DNA of 64,000 bases from Parietaria judaica (lineage: Eukaryota > Streptophyta > Magnoliopsida > Rosales > Urticaceae): contig OX940870.1 in assembly GCA_954871525.1 (NCBI GenBank), positions 6,417,501-6,481,500 of the forward strand, given 5' to 3'. The notes beneath the pieces are model-generated. The model did no database searches and was not told where the DNA came from. It saw nothing but the letters and a program-made list of their open reading frames with translations. A program made the position numbers and the translations under genes. How positions within the stretch are numbered: the stretch's first letter is position 1; every line of letters begins with the position of its first letter. This document shows, piece by piece, positions 23,253 to 35,090 of this stretch.

Positions 23253-26200
23253 ATGGCACTGCGTCGCTTGATCACCGAGGTTAGCTTAATTTCGACCCAA
23301 GATTCGTTCGTTTCAGGCCTTTTCTGCATACCTGGGCTCTCTTGGCTTTCGCCGATCGTTTTTTGATTTCATTTCTCGAGAACCCTAACTTCGCTTCTCG
23401 TTCTTTTTTTGTTCATCTGTGGATCTCTGCGATAGCTGATGTATACAGGTGTTTAGGTTCTGTTCAGTTGTCTGCTTTATCCATTTGATTTTGGGTTGTT
23501 TGTGTTCGATGTTTATGAGTGTAGGTGTATTTATAAATTCCAGATTTGTTATGTCCATTTTCATTGATTTTGGTACCAAATAGAAGCTTGGTTCGAATCT
23601 TCTCTTTGCGTGGAATCTGAACTTTCTCGCGGATGAAATAGCTTAATCTAGAATTAGTTTCCAAATATAATTAGTGTAGTGTAATAATTACAAACCGGGC
23701 TGATTAGTGCATGTGCCAAATATATTGCTCATTGTGGGTGTGTTGAGAACTGGGCAGAAGCAACTTGTCTCAGTTAGCTTATCTATGTTACGGTTTATGT
23801 ACGGAAAGCTCGATTTTCCTCTGCTAATTTCATTCAAAACAAACTACATGCTCTGCACAACAGGCTTCGAAGAGTCGATCGGAATTGGGGCGGATTAGAG
23901 TTTTGCTTTCTAGAAGTGGTCTGCTCGCTCCAAGGTTTGAAGCTAATGGAGGTATGTGCTCCCTTTTCATCCTTAATTCCTTCACTAAGATTATTATTAT
24001 TATATTTTTTTGTTAATACATTTGTTCTTAAAGACGATTTTTTTTGTATGGTTGATTTTTTCGCCTTAATGTTTGCTCGGAGGCAATTTTGTTTTACTCA
24101 ATTTTTATTTCTGAAGGCAATTGTTTTATCTCTTGCAGGGAACGTGCTATCTCAAGGGCGGTTTCAGTCAAGTTATGTTGGCAGTTTAGCCCGCAGGGTA
24201 CGTGATGTAGAAGAGGCCACGGAAGTTGCCCATTTGAAAGAACTGTACCGTCGAAACGACCCCGATGCAGTGATCAAGTTGTTTGAAAGCCAGCAATCTT
24301 TACACTCCAACCCTGCAGCATTGGCTGAATATGTGAAAGCACTGGTCAAAACCGACAGGTTGGATGGAAGCGAGTTGCTCAAAACACTGCAGCGAGGTGG
24401 GCATCTGCATAGGTTTCTTATTTCGGCCTTTTGTCCTGCCTGGGATAATGATTATGTACTTTTTTTTTACAATGGAAGAGTCGTAGGATATCTGTTAGTG
24501 ATGTGCAGATAGAAATGACGAAACAACTCATGTTATATCCTGCCGATACATGAAATATCCATTCTTGACCAGGAAGAACTATAAAGGCAGTGTTATCCAT
24601 ACTAACCGAGAAATCATCTTTCGCGAAGTTTCTTTTTCTTGATACTTTTCTTACGCATTACATAAAAGGGATCTGACCTTTTTAAGAGTAAATGAGTAAA
24701 GTATCAAAATTCATCATTAAATAGTAGATTGTAGGGTCATTTTCGCTTTCTTGTTTAAAACTTAAATTCTTCTTCTTTCATTTGGCAGGGATTTCTAAGT
24801 TTGCAAGCGAGGAAGACACTGTAAGTGGCCTGGCTTCCTTCAAGAGTGCCGGGAAACCCATAAAAGAAGGACTTCTCGGCACTGCAAGTTCACCGATTCA
24901 TATGGTGTCTGCAGAAGGTGGTAATTTCAAAGAGCAGCTATGGCGCACGGTTCGTACAATCGCACTGGCTTTTCTCCTCATATCCGGTGTAGGAGCGCTG
25001 ATTGAGGATAAAGGAATAAGTAAAGGTATTTGTACTTTGATTTATAATATTTGTACAATCCAATGGTATACAAGAAACGGTTTATAATTTCTACTACCGT
25101 TCGTAGGATTGGGTCTGAATGAAGAGGTGCAACCTAGCATGGAATCCAACACGAAATTTAATGACGTAAAAGGTGTTGATGAGGCAAAGGAGGAGCTAGA
25201 AGAAATTGTTCACTATCTCAGAGATCCTAAGGTATATGCATTTGGTATCACTTCCATTTTTATCTCTACTTAGATATTATGCTTATTGAACTTCCAAATT
25301 CTAATTGAATTTTATCATGCATGACAAGTCTAGTTTACTGGCTCTATTTATTGATTATAACTTTAATATATATATATATATATAAACCATTCAGACTTTC
25401 TCATCAGTTTGCAAACAACCCTGAACTCAGAAACTAGCATAAGTACTTCATGATCTAGATTTTCAGTTGCTCGTAACCACGTTTGACCAAAACATGAGTC
25501 CAGATCAATGAGGAAAGAGAAAAGGAAGTATGTAATTAGTTCAGTCAAATAAGCTTATCATGTCCCTAGGATTTTAGGGTGGATGTCACAGGCAGCAGAG
25601 GATTTACCTGCTCTAGACCAGTAATAAGATCCTGTAACGCAGGACTCATAGCAGGATCACATGGGTTTTCGGTTTTTTAACCATCAACTAATCCTATTAT
25701 GGATTGCAGCGATTCACTCGCCTAGGTGGAAAGCTCCCGAAAGGCGTGCTGCTCATGGGCCCACCTGGAACGGGAAAAACAATGCTAGCGAGAGCCATCG
25801 CAGGAGAAGCGGGTGTGCCCTTCTTTTCTTGCAGTGGAAGTGAGTTCGAAGAGATGTTTGTGGGGGTTGGAGCTCGGAGAGTGAGAGACCTCTTCACTGC
25901 CGCGAAGAAGCGATCGCCGTGCATCATCTTTATCGACGAGATCGATGCCATCGGCGGAAGCCGTAACCCCAAGGATCAGCAGTACATGAAGATGACTCTG
26001 AATCAGCTGCTCGTCGAGCTGGATGGCTTCAAACAGAATGAAGGGATCATTGTCATTGCTGCCACTAACTTCCCCGAGTCGCTCGACAAGGCGCTCGTCA
26101 GGCCTGGGCGTTTTGATCGCCATATCGTTGTTCCTAATCCGGATGTTGAGGGACGGAGGCAAATCATGGAGACCCACATGTCCAAGGTAATTTTCAGTTT

Positions 26201-27599
26201 TCAATTTTCGAAGTTTGTTTCGGGATATTTTGTTGCTACTTGCTAGGTATCGGCATTCTTACGGGCTACACACTTTCTGTAAACATTTAACTCTTAGGCG
26301 ATCTTGGAACTTAGATTTTTTTGGGGAAAACATATAGAAAACAAATTGTAGGAAAATGAAGAGCAATATATTACTTGTGGCTGAAATGAAGAAAATTTGT
26401 AAGATTTCTTCTTTCTTCTTTAAGTTTTCGATCATGCTAGCTCAAAGTTGATGCCGCGTTATTGATGGGTAATTGTTTAGAAGTAAAATTCATATCTCTG
26501 AAACAATTATAAACTATGTAATTAACATGGACGTACTTTCCTCTATATTAGGTTAACAAAATCTTGATTTTCTTCTATATATTTTCTTCAGATATTCTAC
26601 TTTTCGCCGTCTATCTTGAGGTTTTCGAACAAAAAAGGTTTTCCTTCATTTTTCTCCTTTCTATTCCATCTTTCCTTATTACAGGTTCTGAAGGCAGACG
26701 ATGTGGATCTGATGATCATCGCTCGCGGGACCCCTGGATTCTCCGGCGCAGACCTTGCAAATCTAGTAAACATTGCTGCCTTGAAGGCTGCGATGGACGG
26801 CGCTGTTTCGGTGTCCATGGCTGACCTGGAGTACGCCAAGGACAAGATCATGATGGGGAGTGAGCGCAAATCCGCAGTCATATCTGACGCGTCTCGGCGG
26901 CTGACGGCCTTCCATGAGGGTGGGCATGCCCTTGTGGCCATTCACACGAAGGCCGCACTTCCTGTCCACAAGGCCACCATTGTCCCGCGTGGCATGGCAC
27001 TCGGGATGGTCTCCCAGCTTCCTGAGCAGGACCAGACGAGCGTCTCACGCAGCCAGATGCTCGCCCGCCTCGATGTCTGCATGGGCGGCCGCGTCGCCGA
27101 GGAGATGATCTTCGGTGAGAACGAGGTCACCTCCGGCGCCTCCTCCGACCTCCAACAGGCCACCAACATTGCCCGCGCCATGGTCACCAAGTACGGGATG
27201 AGCAAGGAGGTCGGCGTCGTCACCCACAACTACGACGACCAAGGGAAGAGCATGAGCACCGAGACCCGCCTCCTCATCGAGAACGAAGTCAAATCCCTGC
27301 TGGACCGGGCTTACAATAACGCCAAAACCATCCTCACCACGCATAGCAAGGAGCTGCACGCGCTCGCCAACGCCTTGCTCGAGCGCGAGACTCTCACCGG
27401 AACTCAGATCAAAGAGCTTCTCGCGAATGTCGACGCTCAGGAAGAAAAGCCGCACAAGACAATCGCTGCGTCGCAGAGTAGTAACTCTCAACCGAATCCA
27501 CTACCACCCTCCCCGGCAGCATCTGCAGCAGCAGCAGCAGCGGCCGCGGCAGCTGCCGCCGCCGCCACATCAAAAGGCGTCGCCCCGGTGGGTTCTTAG
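23253..27599 (+). CDS. FTSH4: Mitochondrial i-AAA protease FTSH4
   Basis: ATP- and zinc-dependent protease of the mitochondrial inner membrane, active towards the intermembrane space. Seven exons: 23253-23279, 23864-23951, 24139-24396, 24789-25025, 25107-25231, 25710-26186 and 26685-27599, all GT-AG, giving 708 residues (Arabidopsis FTSH4 has about 717). The N-terminus is Arg-rich and presequence-like (MALRRLITE), and [16 protein letters not shown] matches the FTSH4 type. One membrane segment lies around [15 protein letters not shown]. Walker A GPPGTGKT is at residues 262-269, Walker B is IIFIDEID, and the second region of homology is LVRPGRFDR. The zinc site HEGGH is at 481-485, with [15 protein letters not shown] supplying the third ligand. 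A poly-Ala tract precedes the stop, as in the Arabidopsis protein. Catalytic residues are intact. Confidence 0.97.
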
Positions 27600-27782
27600 C
27601 GCGGCCAAAGGCTTTGATGTGCATATTAGTTAATGTCGGGGTTGGAGTTAAGCAAACCATTGGTAAAACACTCAGCATTTTGTTTTTGCCGTTGTATTTG
27701 TCAATCATTGTCACTCACTGCCATAAAGAGAAAAAATAAGTTTCGCTTTTATTTTTATTTTTTTGGAGCTATAGATTGTTGG

Positions 27783-28076
27783 TAGAGCTGCAACTCGCGA
27801 TGGGTAATCCACGGTCGTGATGCATTGCGATGGATTTGGCAAAATCGCGATGCGTCGCGACTATTTGGTCAAAATCGCGATGCGTCGCGATGGGTCGCGA
27901 TTTGTGGTGAAAATTCGCGCCAAACTCTCTCGCTCAATCCCACATCGCCACATCATCAATCCGACGCATCGCGATGCATCGCGATTTGGCACAGTCGCGA
28001 CGCATCGCGACGGCCATTTTCGCGATTTTGGCGATTCGACTCGCGATGCATCGCGACATCGCGAGTTGCAGCTCTA
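27783..28076. mobile_element. TCGCGA-dense non-autonomous hAT element
   Basis: 294 bp with inverted ends TAGAGCTGCAACTCGCGAT and its complement, flanked by a perfect 8-bp duplication ATTGTTGG (27775-27782 and 28077-28084). It contains about fourteen TCGCGA palindromes, many as GCATCGCGATGC or CGACGCATCGCGA variants, making it an island of CpG in AT-rich DNA. It starts 184 bp after the FTSH4 stop and may lie in that gene's 3' untranslated region. Confidence 0.9.
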
Positions 28077-28494
28077 ATTGTTGGGGCTGTGACTGTTCTT
28101 GTCTTGCCTCGATGAAGTTTAGTCAAATGGAATTACTAATTAGCTACGTTATCTCAAGCTTCAGATTTTCTTGTTTGTTAGTTAGAACAGTATATTTTAA
28201 TCCTAAAAGTTATTGTACACATTCACAACTATATTATAAAATGACCAATAAACAAATTATTCTTATCCTATGATTCAATATCAATGGATAAACTAAGGAA
28301 TTGAAGCGCATCGAGTTCTGTTGAGGAATTTCACTTCTTAAGATCAGAGTGAGAAATATAATTTAACGATATCCATTGCATCATAAATACCTTTTTTTTT
28401 TTTTTCTTCACACAACTTAAACAGAATTACTTGGTTGATTGGGCATTTAAATTTATATTACTAGATAAAGATACGCAGTTTGAGTCATATGAAC

Positions 28495-29573
28495 CAAGGT
28501 TCAACTTACCGATGTTACCGATAAACTGATTACCGTTTTCGACAGATTAATCGATAGTTTACCGATTAACCGACGGAAAACCTATAATACTGTAGCTTAC
28601 CGATTACCGATACTTTTCGATGATTATCGACGGATTATCGATACTTTTCGATACTTTTCGACAGAAAACTTATAAAATATTTTGATAATATCATACCACA
28701 AAACATATGTTAAATTATTAAGTGTATATGTATAATATTAATATTAGTTGAAGTGTATAATATTAAATGAATATACATATTAAGTGTACATGTATGTTAA
28801 AGTGAAGTTAATATGTATGTTAAGTGTATAATATTATTTGAAGTGTGTAATATTAAGTTAAATTATTAAGTGAAGTGTATGTGTATGTTAAGTGTGAATG
28901 TGTGATATTAGTTGAATAACAGAAAGTCCCGCATTGATAGATGACAAGAGTTTGGTGATGTTTATATACCAAATATTAGGGACAAGGGCTTGGGCCCTTT
29001 GGGTCATAGGATTTTGTGGATGGGGGAGGACTCACACAAATGTTACAGACACGCGCGTGCCGCCGCCGACCGAACGGACGTGACGGGGTGGGGTGCTCTT
29101 GTGTAACTACCGAAAAAATGCGAACACTATTGTTATAATATTTGGATAATTACGGTAGTGTTGAATATTATAGCTTAGTGAGTGTTTTATAGTTTTGGTA
29201 ATTTTACCATAATTTATTTTTATTATAATTAGAGTGGTAAATACTCAATTCACACAAATGTTACACCACCACACGCGCCGCCGCCGACCGACCGGACGTG
29301 GCGAGGCGGGGCGGGGTGGGGTGTGGTGCTCTTGTGTAAGTATAGTTATTTTTGTCGACAGTTTAATTATTTTTTTTTCATTTAACCGAAAAGTCCCTTT
29401 TTTTACACACAGTTTTGTCGAAAATCGGGTGGAAAAGGTTTTATCGAAAAGCTCGATAATCGTCGAAAAGTACATAAAAACGATAAGTATTACAGCCGGC
29501 AACTTACCGGTAACTATCGAAAAGACCGAAAATCGGCGATTATCGACGATTATCGTCGAAAATGCGATCCTTG
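28495..29573. mobile_element. Non-autonomous hAT element with CAAGG ends
   Basis: 1079 bp from CAAGGTTCAACTTACCG to a right end that reads inward CAAGGATCGCATTTTCGACG, with a perfect 8-bp duplication ATATGAAC (28487-28494 and 29574-29581). The subterminal regions repeat CGATTA/TACCGAT motifs. The ends match the larger hAT element at 13488-17904 at about 13 of 17 bases. No transposase frame is present. The interior holds two related GC-rich blocks (about 29040-29100 and 29250-29330). Confidence 0.88.
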
Positions 29574-29699
29574 ATATGAACTAACGAAAATGTAAAAATA
29601 TCCCAGCAATGTCGTCAAAGGTGGAATCAGCGTCATCAGGAGTAAACAGTTAGTATTTTTGCCGCTAAATTTTTAAAATTTTGTCTTGTTCTTTTTCAA

Positions 29700-29925
29700 C
29701 GTAATAATAAACAAATGGGCCAAGTTTCTATCTTTACGTAGTATATGTACAAGGAAGGCCCATTTATGTCGTAAGTTCGGGTTTGTCTTTCAAACTAAAC
29801 CCGACCCGAGCCCATGAAAGAAGCCCTCTAGGGTTTTGAGTTTTAGCTAGTATATATCAGATACCTTGTCATTTCGGCTTCGTCTCTCTCGCGCCTTCCC
29901 TGTCGTCCTCTGCAACTCCATCGCA
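29700..29925 (+). promoter_or_regulatory. RPL5 promoter with telo-box and site II motifs
   Basis: Upstream of the RPL5 start are TGGGCC (about 29716), GGCCCATT (about 29757) and GCCCAT (about 29810), matching site II elements, and CTAGGGTTTTG (about 29827), a reverse telo-box. This pairing is well known in promoters of plant ribosomal protein genes. Confidence 0.65.
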
Positions 29926-32172
29926 ATGGTGAGTCCTCGCATCTCCATCTGACCTAATTTCGTCTCTGCATCTTTCGGCTCGCTTGCTCCATTTTTTTTC
30001 GCCATCAATAGAGTTCTGAAACTGTTCTTAAAAAAATAAAAATATTGAAGTCTATGAATTTGTTTCGCGCTGCGAATTTGACTGCGTTGGTAGAGTTTTG
30101 CTTTATCTGTTTGGATCTGATGTTGTGAGCTAGATTTTCTGTATTTGCGGTTGTTTCTGGTGCCTGGATTGTTCATATGAACAAGAAATCGAGGGGAGAG
30201 TAACTAGGGAAGAATAATGACGAAGGTTTTGGCCGGGGATGCTTTGTTTTGTTCTGACATTTTTTAGGGTTCCAAAAATGGGAAACACCTACTTGTTAAA
30301 CTACTTAGTAAATGTATTCGTGTGTGTATGTGTATAACTACTCGCTTTTTATCGGCTTGTAGTCACTGGACTTCTCATAAGTTTTTGTTTTTATTTTATG
30401 TTTAGAAGATCATTTTCGATTAAGGTTTTTGCCAGTGTATCTAAATTCGTAGAGTGATTGTTAAATTGTTTGAATGATTAATGGCGTATTTCAGGCTTTT
30501 GTGAGACCCCAAAAATCGAGAGCCTACTTCAAGAGGTTTCAAGTCAAGTTCAGGAGAAGAAGAGGTACTGTATTCTTGATGTTGGTTAGGGTTTTATAAT
30601 TTATACGACATGTTATGATTTTTTTAGTCCGGTGAATAAATTTGCAGCTGGAAAGACCGACTACCGTGCTAGGATCAGGCTTATCAATCAGGATAAGAAT
30701 AAATACAACACTCCTAAGTACCGCTTCGTCGTCCGATTTGTATCCTATGACTATGCCATTCGATTAATTCCACATTGGTTTTCATTCTTATGATTTTGAC
30801 CTTAAAAATTTGTGTTGTTTTTAAAGCTCGGGATTAGGTTCTTATTTCTTTGTTTTTGGATATATCTAATGTTGCTATTAATGCTTAGTTCGGAATTCAT
30901 TACTTTTGCATAAATTTTTGTGTTGCTGTCATTGTCTGCCTTTAACTCTAGTATTAGTCCAACAAGTCCATTGTTGCCCAAATCATCTCTGCCACTATTG
31001 CTGGTGATTTGGTTCTAGCTGCTGCCTACTCCACCGAGCTGCCTCGGTATGGGCTCAAAGTTGGTCTCACTAACTATGCCGCGGGTATTTTTCTTCTTCT
31101 TCTTTCAACTCATCTTTTTACTCACTATGATGTGATTCTACAGTGTAATGTTCTCATGACATTTCCATCTTATTTTCAGCTTACTGTACCGGGCTTCTTT
31201 TGGCTCGTCGCGTCCTGCAGAAGCTTGAGATGGATGCTGAGTACGAGGGGAATGTGGAGGTATCGATTTTTTTAGCCTGTACCATCGTTATTTGGCCATT
31301 ATGTCTTAATGTCCTTACCTTGTTTGGTAATAATATAATCTGCTAATATTTTCAGGCATCTGGAGAGGACTTCTCAGTGGAGCCATCTGACAACCGGAGG
31401 CCATTCCGTGCTCTGCTCGATGTTGGTCTTCTTAGGACGACGACCGGAAACCGTATCTTTGGTGCTCTTAAGGTCCGGTTTCTTTTGTCTGTTACATTAC
31501 TTGCTACTAGTGAAATTTTGTTATGATCCTCGGCTTTGGAACACATAATGAGCATGGACAATTTCTCAAGTGTGTATTATGGATGCAGGGAGCTCTTGAT
31601 GGTGGGCTTGATATACCTCACAGTGAGAAGAGGTTTGCTGGATTTTCCAAGGACAGCAAGCAGCTTGATGCTGAGGTTCACCGCAAATACATCTACGGTG
31701 GCCACGTTGCTGCATACATGAATGTGCGCTTTACTTATTTTTTTTCTTTCACTTTGTGCGTTTTCCCCGATAGAAATTTCACCGCAACCTGACTATGTTG
31801 CATTGTTGCTGTAGGCTCTCAATGAGGACGAGCCTGAGAAATACCAATCCCACTTCAGTGAGTACATCAAGAACGGGATTGATGCCGACGAAATCGAAGA
31901 GATTTACAAGAAGGTTCATGCCGCTATCCGGGCCGATCCTTCTGTGAAGAAAGCAGAGAAGCAGCCACCCAAACAGCACAAGAGGTGGGTTTTGAGATCA
32001 AAAATGCTAGCTTTTATCTCTTTTAGATGTTTTTGAAAATCAAATTTACTGTATTTATTTTTCCATTGAATGCAGATTCAACTTGAAGAAGCTCACCTAC
32101 GAGGAGAGAAAGAACAAGTTGGTTGCAAGGCTGAACGCGTTCAACGCGGCGGCCGACGAGGACGAGGAGTGA
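29926..32172 (+). CDS. RPL5: 60S ribosomal protein L5 (uL18)
   Basis: Large-subunit protein that carries 5S rRNA into the 60S particle. Nine exons: 29926-29928 (only the ATG), 30495-30564, 30648-30739, 30958-31084, 31180-31259, 31356-31472, 31589-31723, 31815-31984 and 32076-32172, giving 296 residues. A first exon holding only the start codon is common in plant ribosomal protein genes. Conserved stretches include [77 protein letters not shown] and a final [12 protein letters not shown] with an acidic tail. The N-terminus [12 protein letters not shown] differs from the usual VFVKSTKSNAYF, but the frame is intact. Confidence 0.97.
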
Positions 32173-32654
32173 TAATGTTACGAGTTTTTGTTTTGTTAGC
32201 AAGTACGAAGAGCTTTTGTATTAGCACAGTGGCTGCAATGGTGCGGCGTGTCCGTCTTTCGTTTGAATGTTTTGGAAAGTTTTGGGTTTCGTTTTCCATT
32301 AATTATCAAAGATTTTATGTTTAACTGTTAATGTTTTTATCATTGGACAGTGATTACTTCTTGTCTTCCCAAAGCACAAATTTGCTTAAAATTAAGGCAT
32401 CAAACACACACGGCAAACACATAGATAATGCAGTTTCATTATATTTCTGAACCAATAAATGTTACACATTTAGACGAAAATCAGTGTTTGTTGATGAACG
32501 ACAGAAAAATGTAAAAACCAATCGTGTATGTGATGTCACGGTAAGGAAGGAAAACCACAAATACCAATTTTTTTAGGAAACTAATGATAAGTTCTAATTT
32601 TTTCTTTTAGTCGATAATATTTTTTTTTTCTCATGCATAGGAGAATTTTTTAAA
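32173..32654. other. RPL5 downstream region
   Basis: Non-coding; should contain the RPL5 3' end. No other feature is seen. Confidence 0.5.
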
Positions 32655-33097
32655 GGGTTAATAAGGCAAAAAGACCTAAAGTTTGGTCAAAGAATTTTCG
32701 TGTACCAAAGTTTAAAAATAGTGGCTAAAATACCTAAAGTCGTATTTGGAGAGTTGACCACTTCATTCTCGTAACGCCATTAATTTACTCGTTAATTTTG
32801 GTCATGTGGACAAATTTATTTTGTTAAGTGTGATCATTATAGATTTAATTAGTTGTATTAAATAGTATTAATTAGGGATTTAATTCGTTATTTTGTCGTA
32901 AACGAAGCTAACATGGGCTCGTTCACGTGGAAAAATTTGTTGTGTCAGCAACCGACGTTTGTCCATGTGACCAGAGTTAAAGGGTAAGTTAAAGGCGTTA
33001 CGAGAATGGAGTGGTCAACTCTCCAAATGCAATTTTAAATTTAGGTACACGAAGGGTTGCTTGACCAAAATTTAGGTATTTTAGCCATCATTAACCT
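32655..33097. mobile_element. Foldback MULE-like element with 9-bp duplication
   Basis: 443 bp with inverted ends GGGTTAATAAGGCAAAAA and ATTTTAGCCATCATTAACC(T), flanked by TTTTTTAAA on both sides (32646-32654 and 33098-33106). Long inner inverted segments resemble those of the element at 5587-6046. It ends about 220 bp before the alpha/beta hydrolase start codon, within that gene's likely promoter. No coding sequence. Confidence 0.85.
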
Positions 33098-33317
33098 TTT
33101 TTTAAATCTTGGTACTTATTTTGTGCATGAGAGAAAAATATTATTAGAAATTGTAAAAAATGCCCATTATGTATCAAAGGTTTAAGAAAAATGCCCATGC
33201 GTGAGAGTAAAAAATACAGACAGTGAGCATTTTTCTTTAACCTTCGACACAAAATGAGCATTTTTTAAAATAACTCAAATATTATTTAGTATTTATGCCG
33301 CTAATATTCTTAAAAAA

Positions 33318-35090
33318 ATGGCAGAACCCCGTCAAAGCATTTGCGATTCCGTGATCGGAGTGTGTACTGTACAAGGCGAAATTGTCGATCGTACGTTGCA
33401 GAGTATTGTTCCTTTCGGCGCCATTAAAGCAAGAAGAACCAGACCCACCATTCTCTCTGCTCTAAAAGGCTGTATTATGCCGGCGAATTGTCCCACTCCG
33501 ACCAAGAGCCCTCGTGGTGAGATTATATACATATATCTGTGTAGTGTGGAATTCAATTTGTTTGCCTTATCTCTGTAACGAGTATTCCTCTTTGATTGTG
33601 TGCTTCATCATCATCTTCAGTGATTCAAGAGAGGATGATCATTGTAAACCGGCATGGGGAGAAGCTTGTAGGAATATTGCACGAAACAGGTTCGAAAGAG
33701 CTCGTCATACTCTGCCATGGCCTTCAGTCCTCAAAGGTGACTTTCTTATCAAGATCATGTCTTTATAGTTTGTGAATTGTGCATCTTTCGAATCAGTAAA
33801 GATCTATTTGTCGCACTTCTTAGCCAATTTTTATTCAATCACCTCGAAGACCGCGATTTTTGTGTAGCGTAAGCCTGTCGATAAGGGTTAGTTACTACGC
33901 GGTTGAGCATTTGAACTTGTATCTATGAAATACAGGTTCGCCCCGCGACATTCGAAGAAAATTGAAAAACGCTCACCTAAAAAGAATTAAGAAATAAATT
34001 TTAGCCTATGGTGAGTAGATTTGTTTTTTTTTTTTTTTACGATCTCCAGGAACGCATCCCCATGGTGAACCTCGCTGCTGCGCTTGAGAAAGAAGGCATC
34101 AGCGCGTTTCGCTTCGACTTTGCTGGAAACGGGTATTAGTGAGCTATTAGGTCAATGAGTTTTATGGTAGAAGCATATCTTTCATGTTCATCGCTCAATG
34201 ACGTTAAATTTTCAGGGAAAGTGAAGGTTCGTTTCGATATGGGAACTACCGAAGAGAGGCTGACGATCTACGCTCGGTAATTGAGAGCTTTCAGGAGATG
34301 AATCGTTCAGTAAGTGCAATTGTCGGACACAGTAAAGGTTCGTGTGCAATTTACCTACATTTACTGATAATCAATGACGTAATGTATCGATAGAGTCGAA
34401 ACATGTTTTCCCATAATTATGATCGGTGAAGAAGCGTGCAGGTGGGAATGTGGTGGTTTTGTATGCTGCGAAATACAAGGACATTGATATAGTTGTGAAT
34501 ATTTCGGGGCGGTTCGATCTCGAAAGAGGAATCGAAGGGCGTTTAGGTAAAGACTTTCTGCAAAGAATCAAGCAACACGGATACATAGACGTCAAGAACA
34601 GAAGAGGCACGCCATTTACTTTCCGTTATAACTTTCAATTATTTACGTGATTCAACAATTGCAAGATGCTTAATTAGGGATTTTCTTTCTTTATTATAGG
34701 GCAGTTCGAGTATCGGGTAACCGAGGAAAGTTTAATGGACCGCTTGACCACAGATACTAGAGAGGCATGCCTATCAATAAATAAAAAATGCAGGTAAATG
34801 TCACAATTACCGAAAAGTTTTTCCCTTTTGAAGCATAACATGGTAAGGAATTCGATGTACGCAATATTTTCAGGGTACTGACGGTTCATGGGTCAAAGGA
34901 CAAAATAGTACCGGTTGAAGATTCTTCCGAGTTCAGCAAGCTCATACCAAATCACAAACTTTGTATCGTAGACGGAGCTGATCACGAATACACTTTTTAT
35001 CAAGATGAGTTGGCTCAAATAGTGATGGATTTCATTAAGCCGGATTTTGGCTCTTCAAATGAAGACCGTTCTGTTCATTCTCGATTATGA
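33318..35090 (+). CDS. Alpha/beta hydrolase (serine aminopeptidase S33-like)
   Basis: Serine hydrolase of unknown substrate. Seven exons: 33318-33516, 33621-33736, 34050-34132, 34216-34337, 34442-34606, 34700-34793 and 34874-35090, giving 331 residues. The core starts with VNRHGEKLVGILHE, then LVILCHGLQSSK (oxyanion region) and AFRFDFAGNGESEG. The nucleophile elbow is GHSKGG, with Ser at the centre. GSKDKIVPVED supplies the acid and DGADHEYTF the histidine, so the triad looks complete. The N-terminal ~65 residues are not part of the hydrolase fold as I recognise it and have no obvious targeting signal. The fifth intron seems to start with GC (34607-34608) rather than GT; no GT donor keeps the frame. 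It resembles plant esterase/lipase-like proteins of the At3g47560 kind, but that name is from memory. Confidence 0.92.

Noticed and set aside
27817..28273. Overlapping frames of 86-99 codons rich in Arg, Asp and Ser
   Set aside because: Produced by the TCGCGA repeats of the transposon; no start context or domain.
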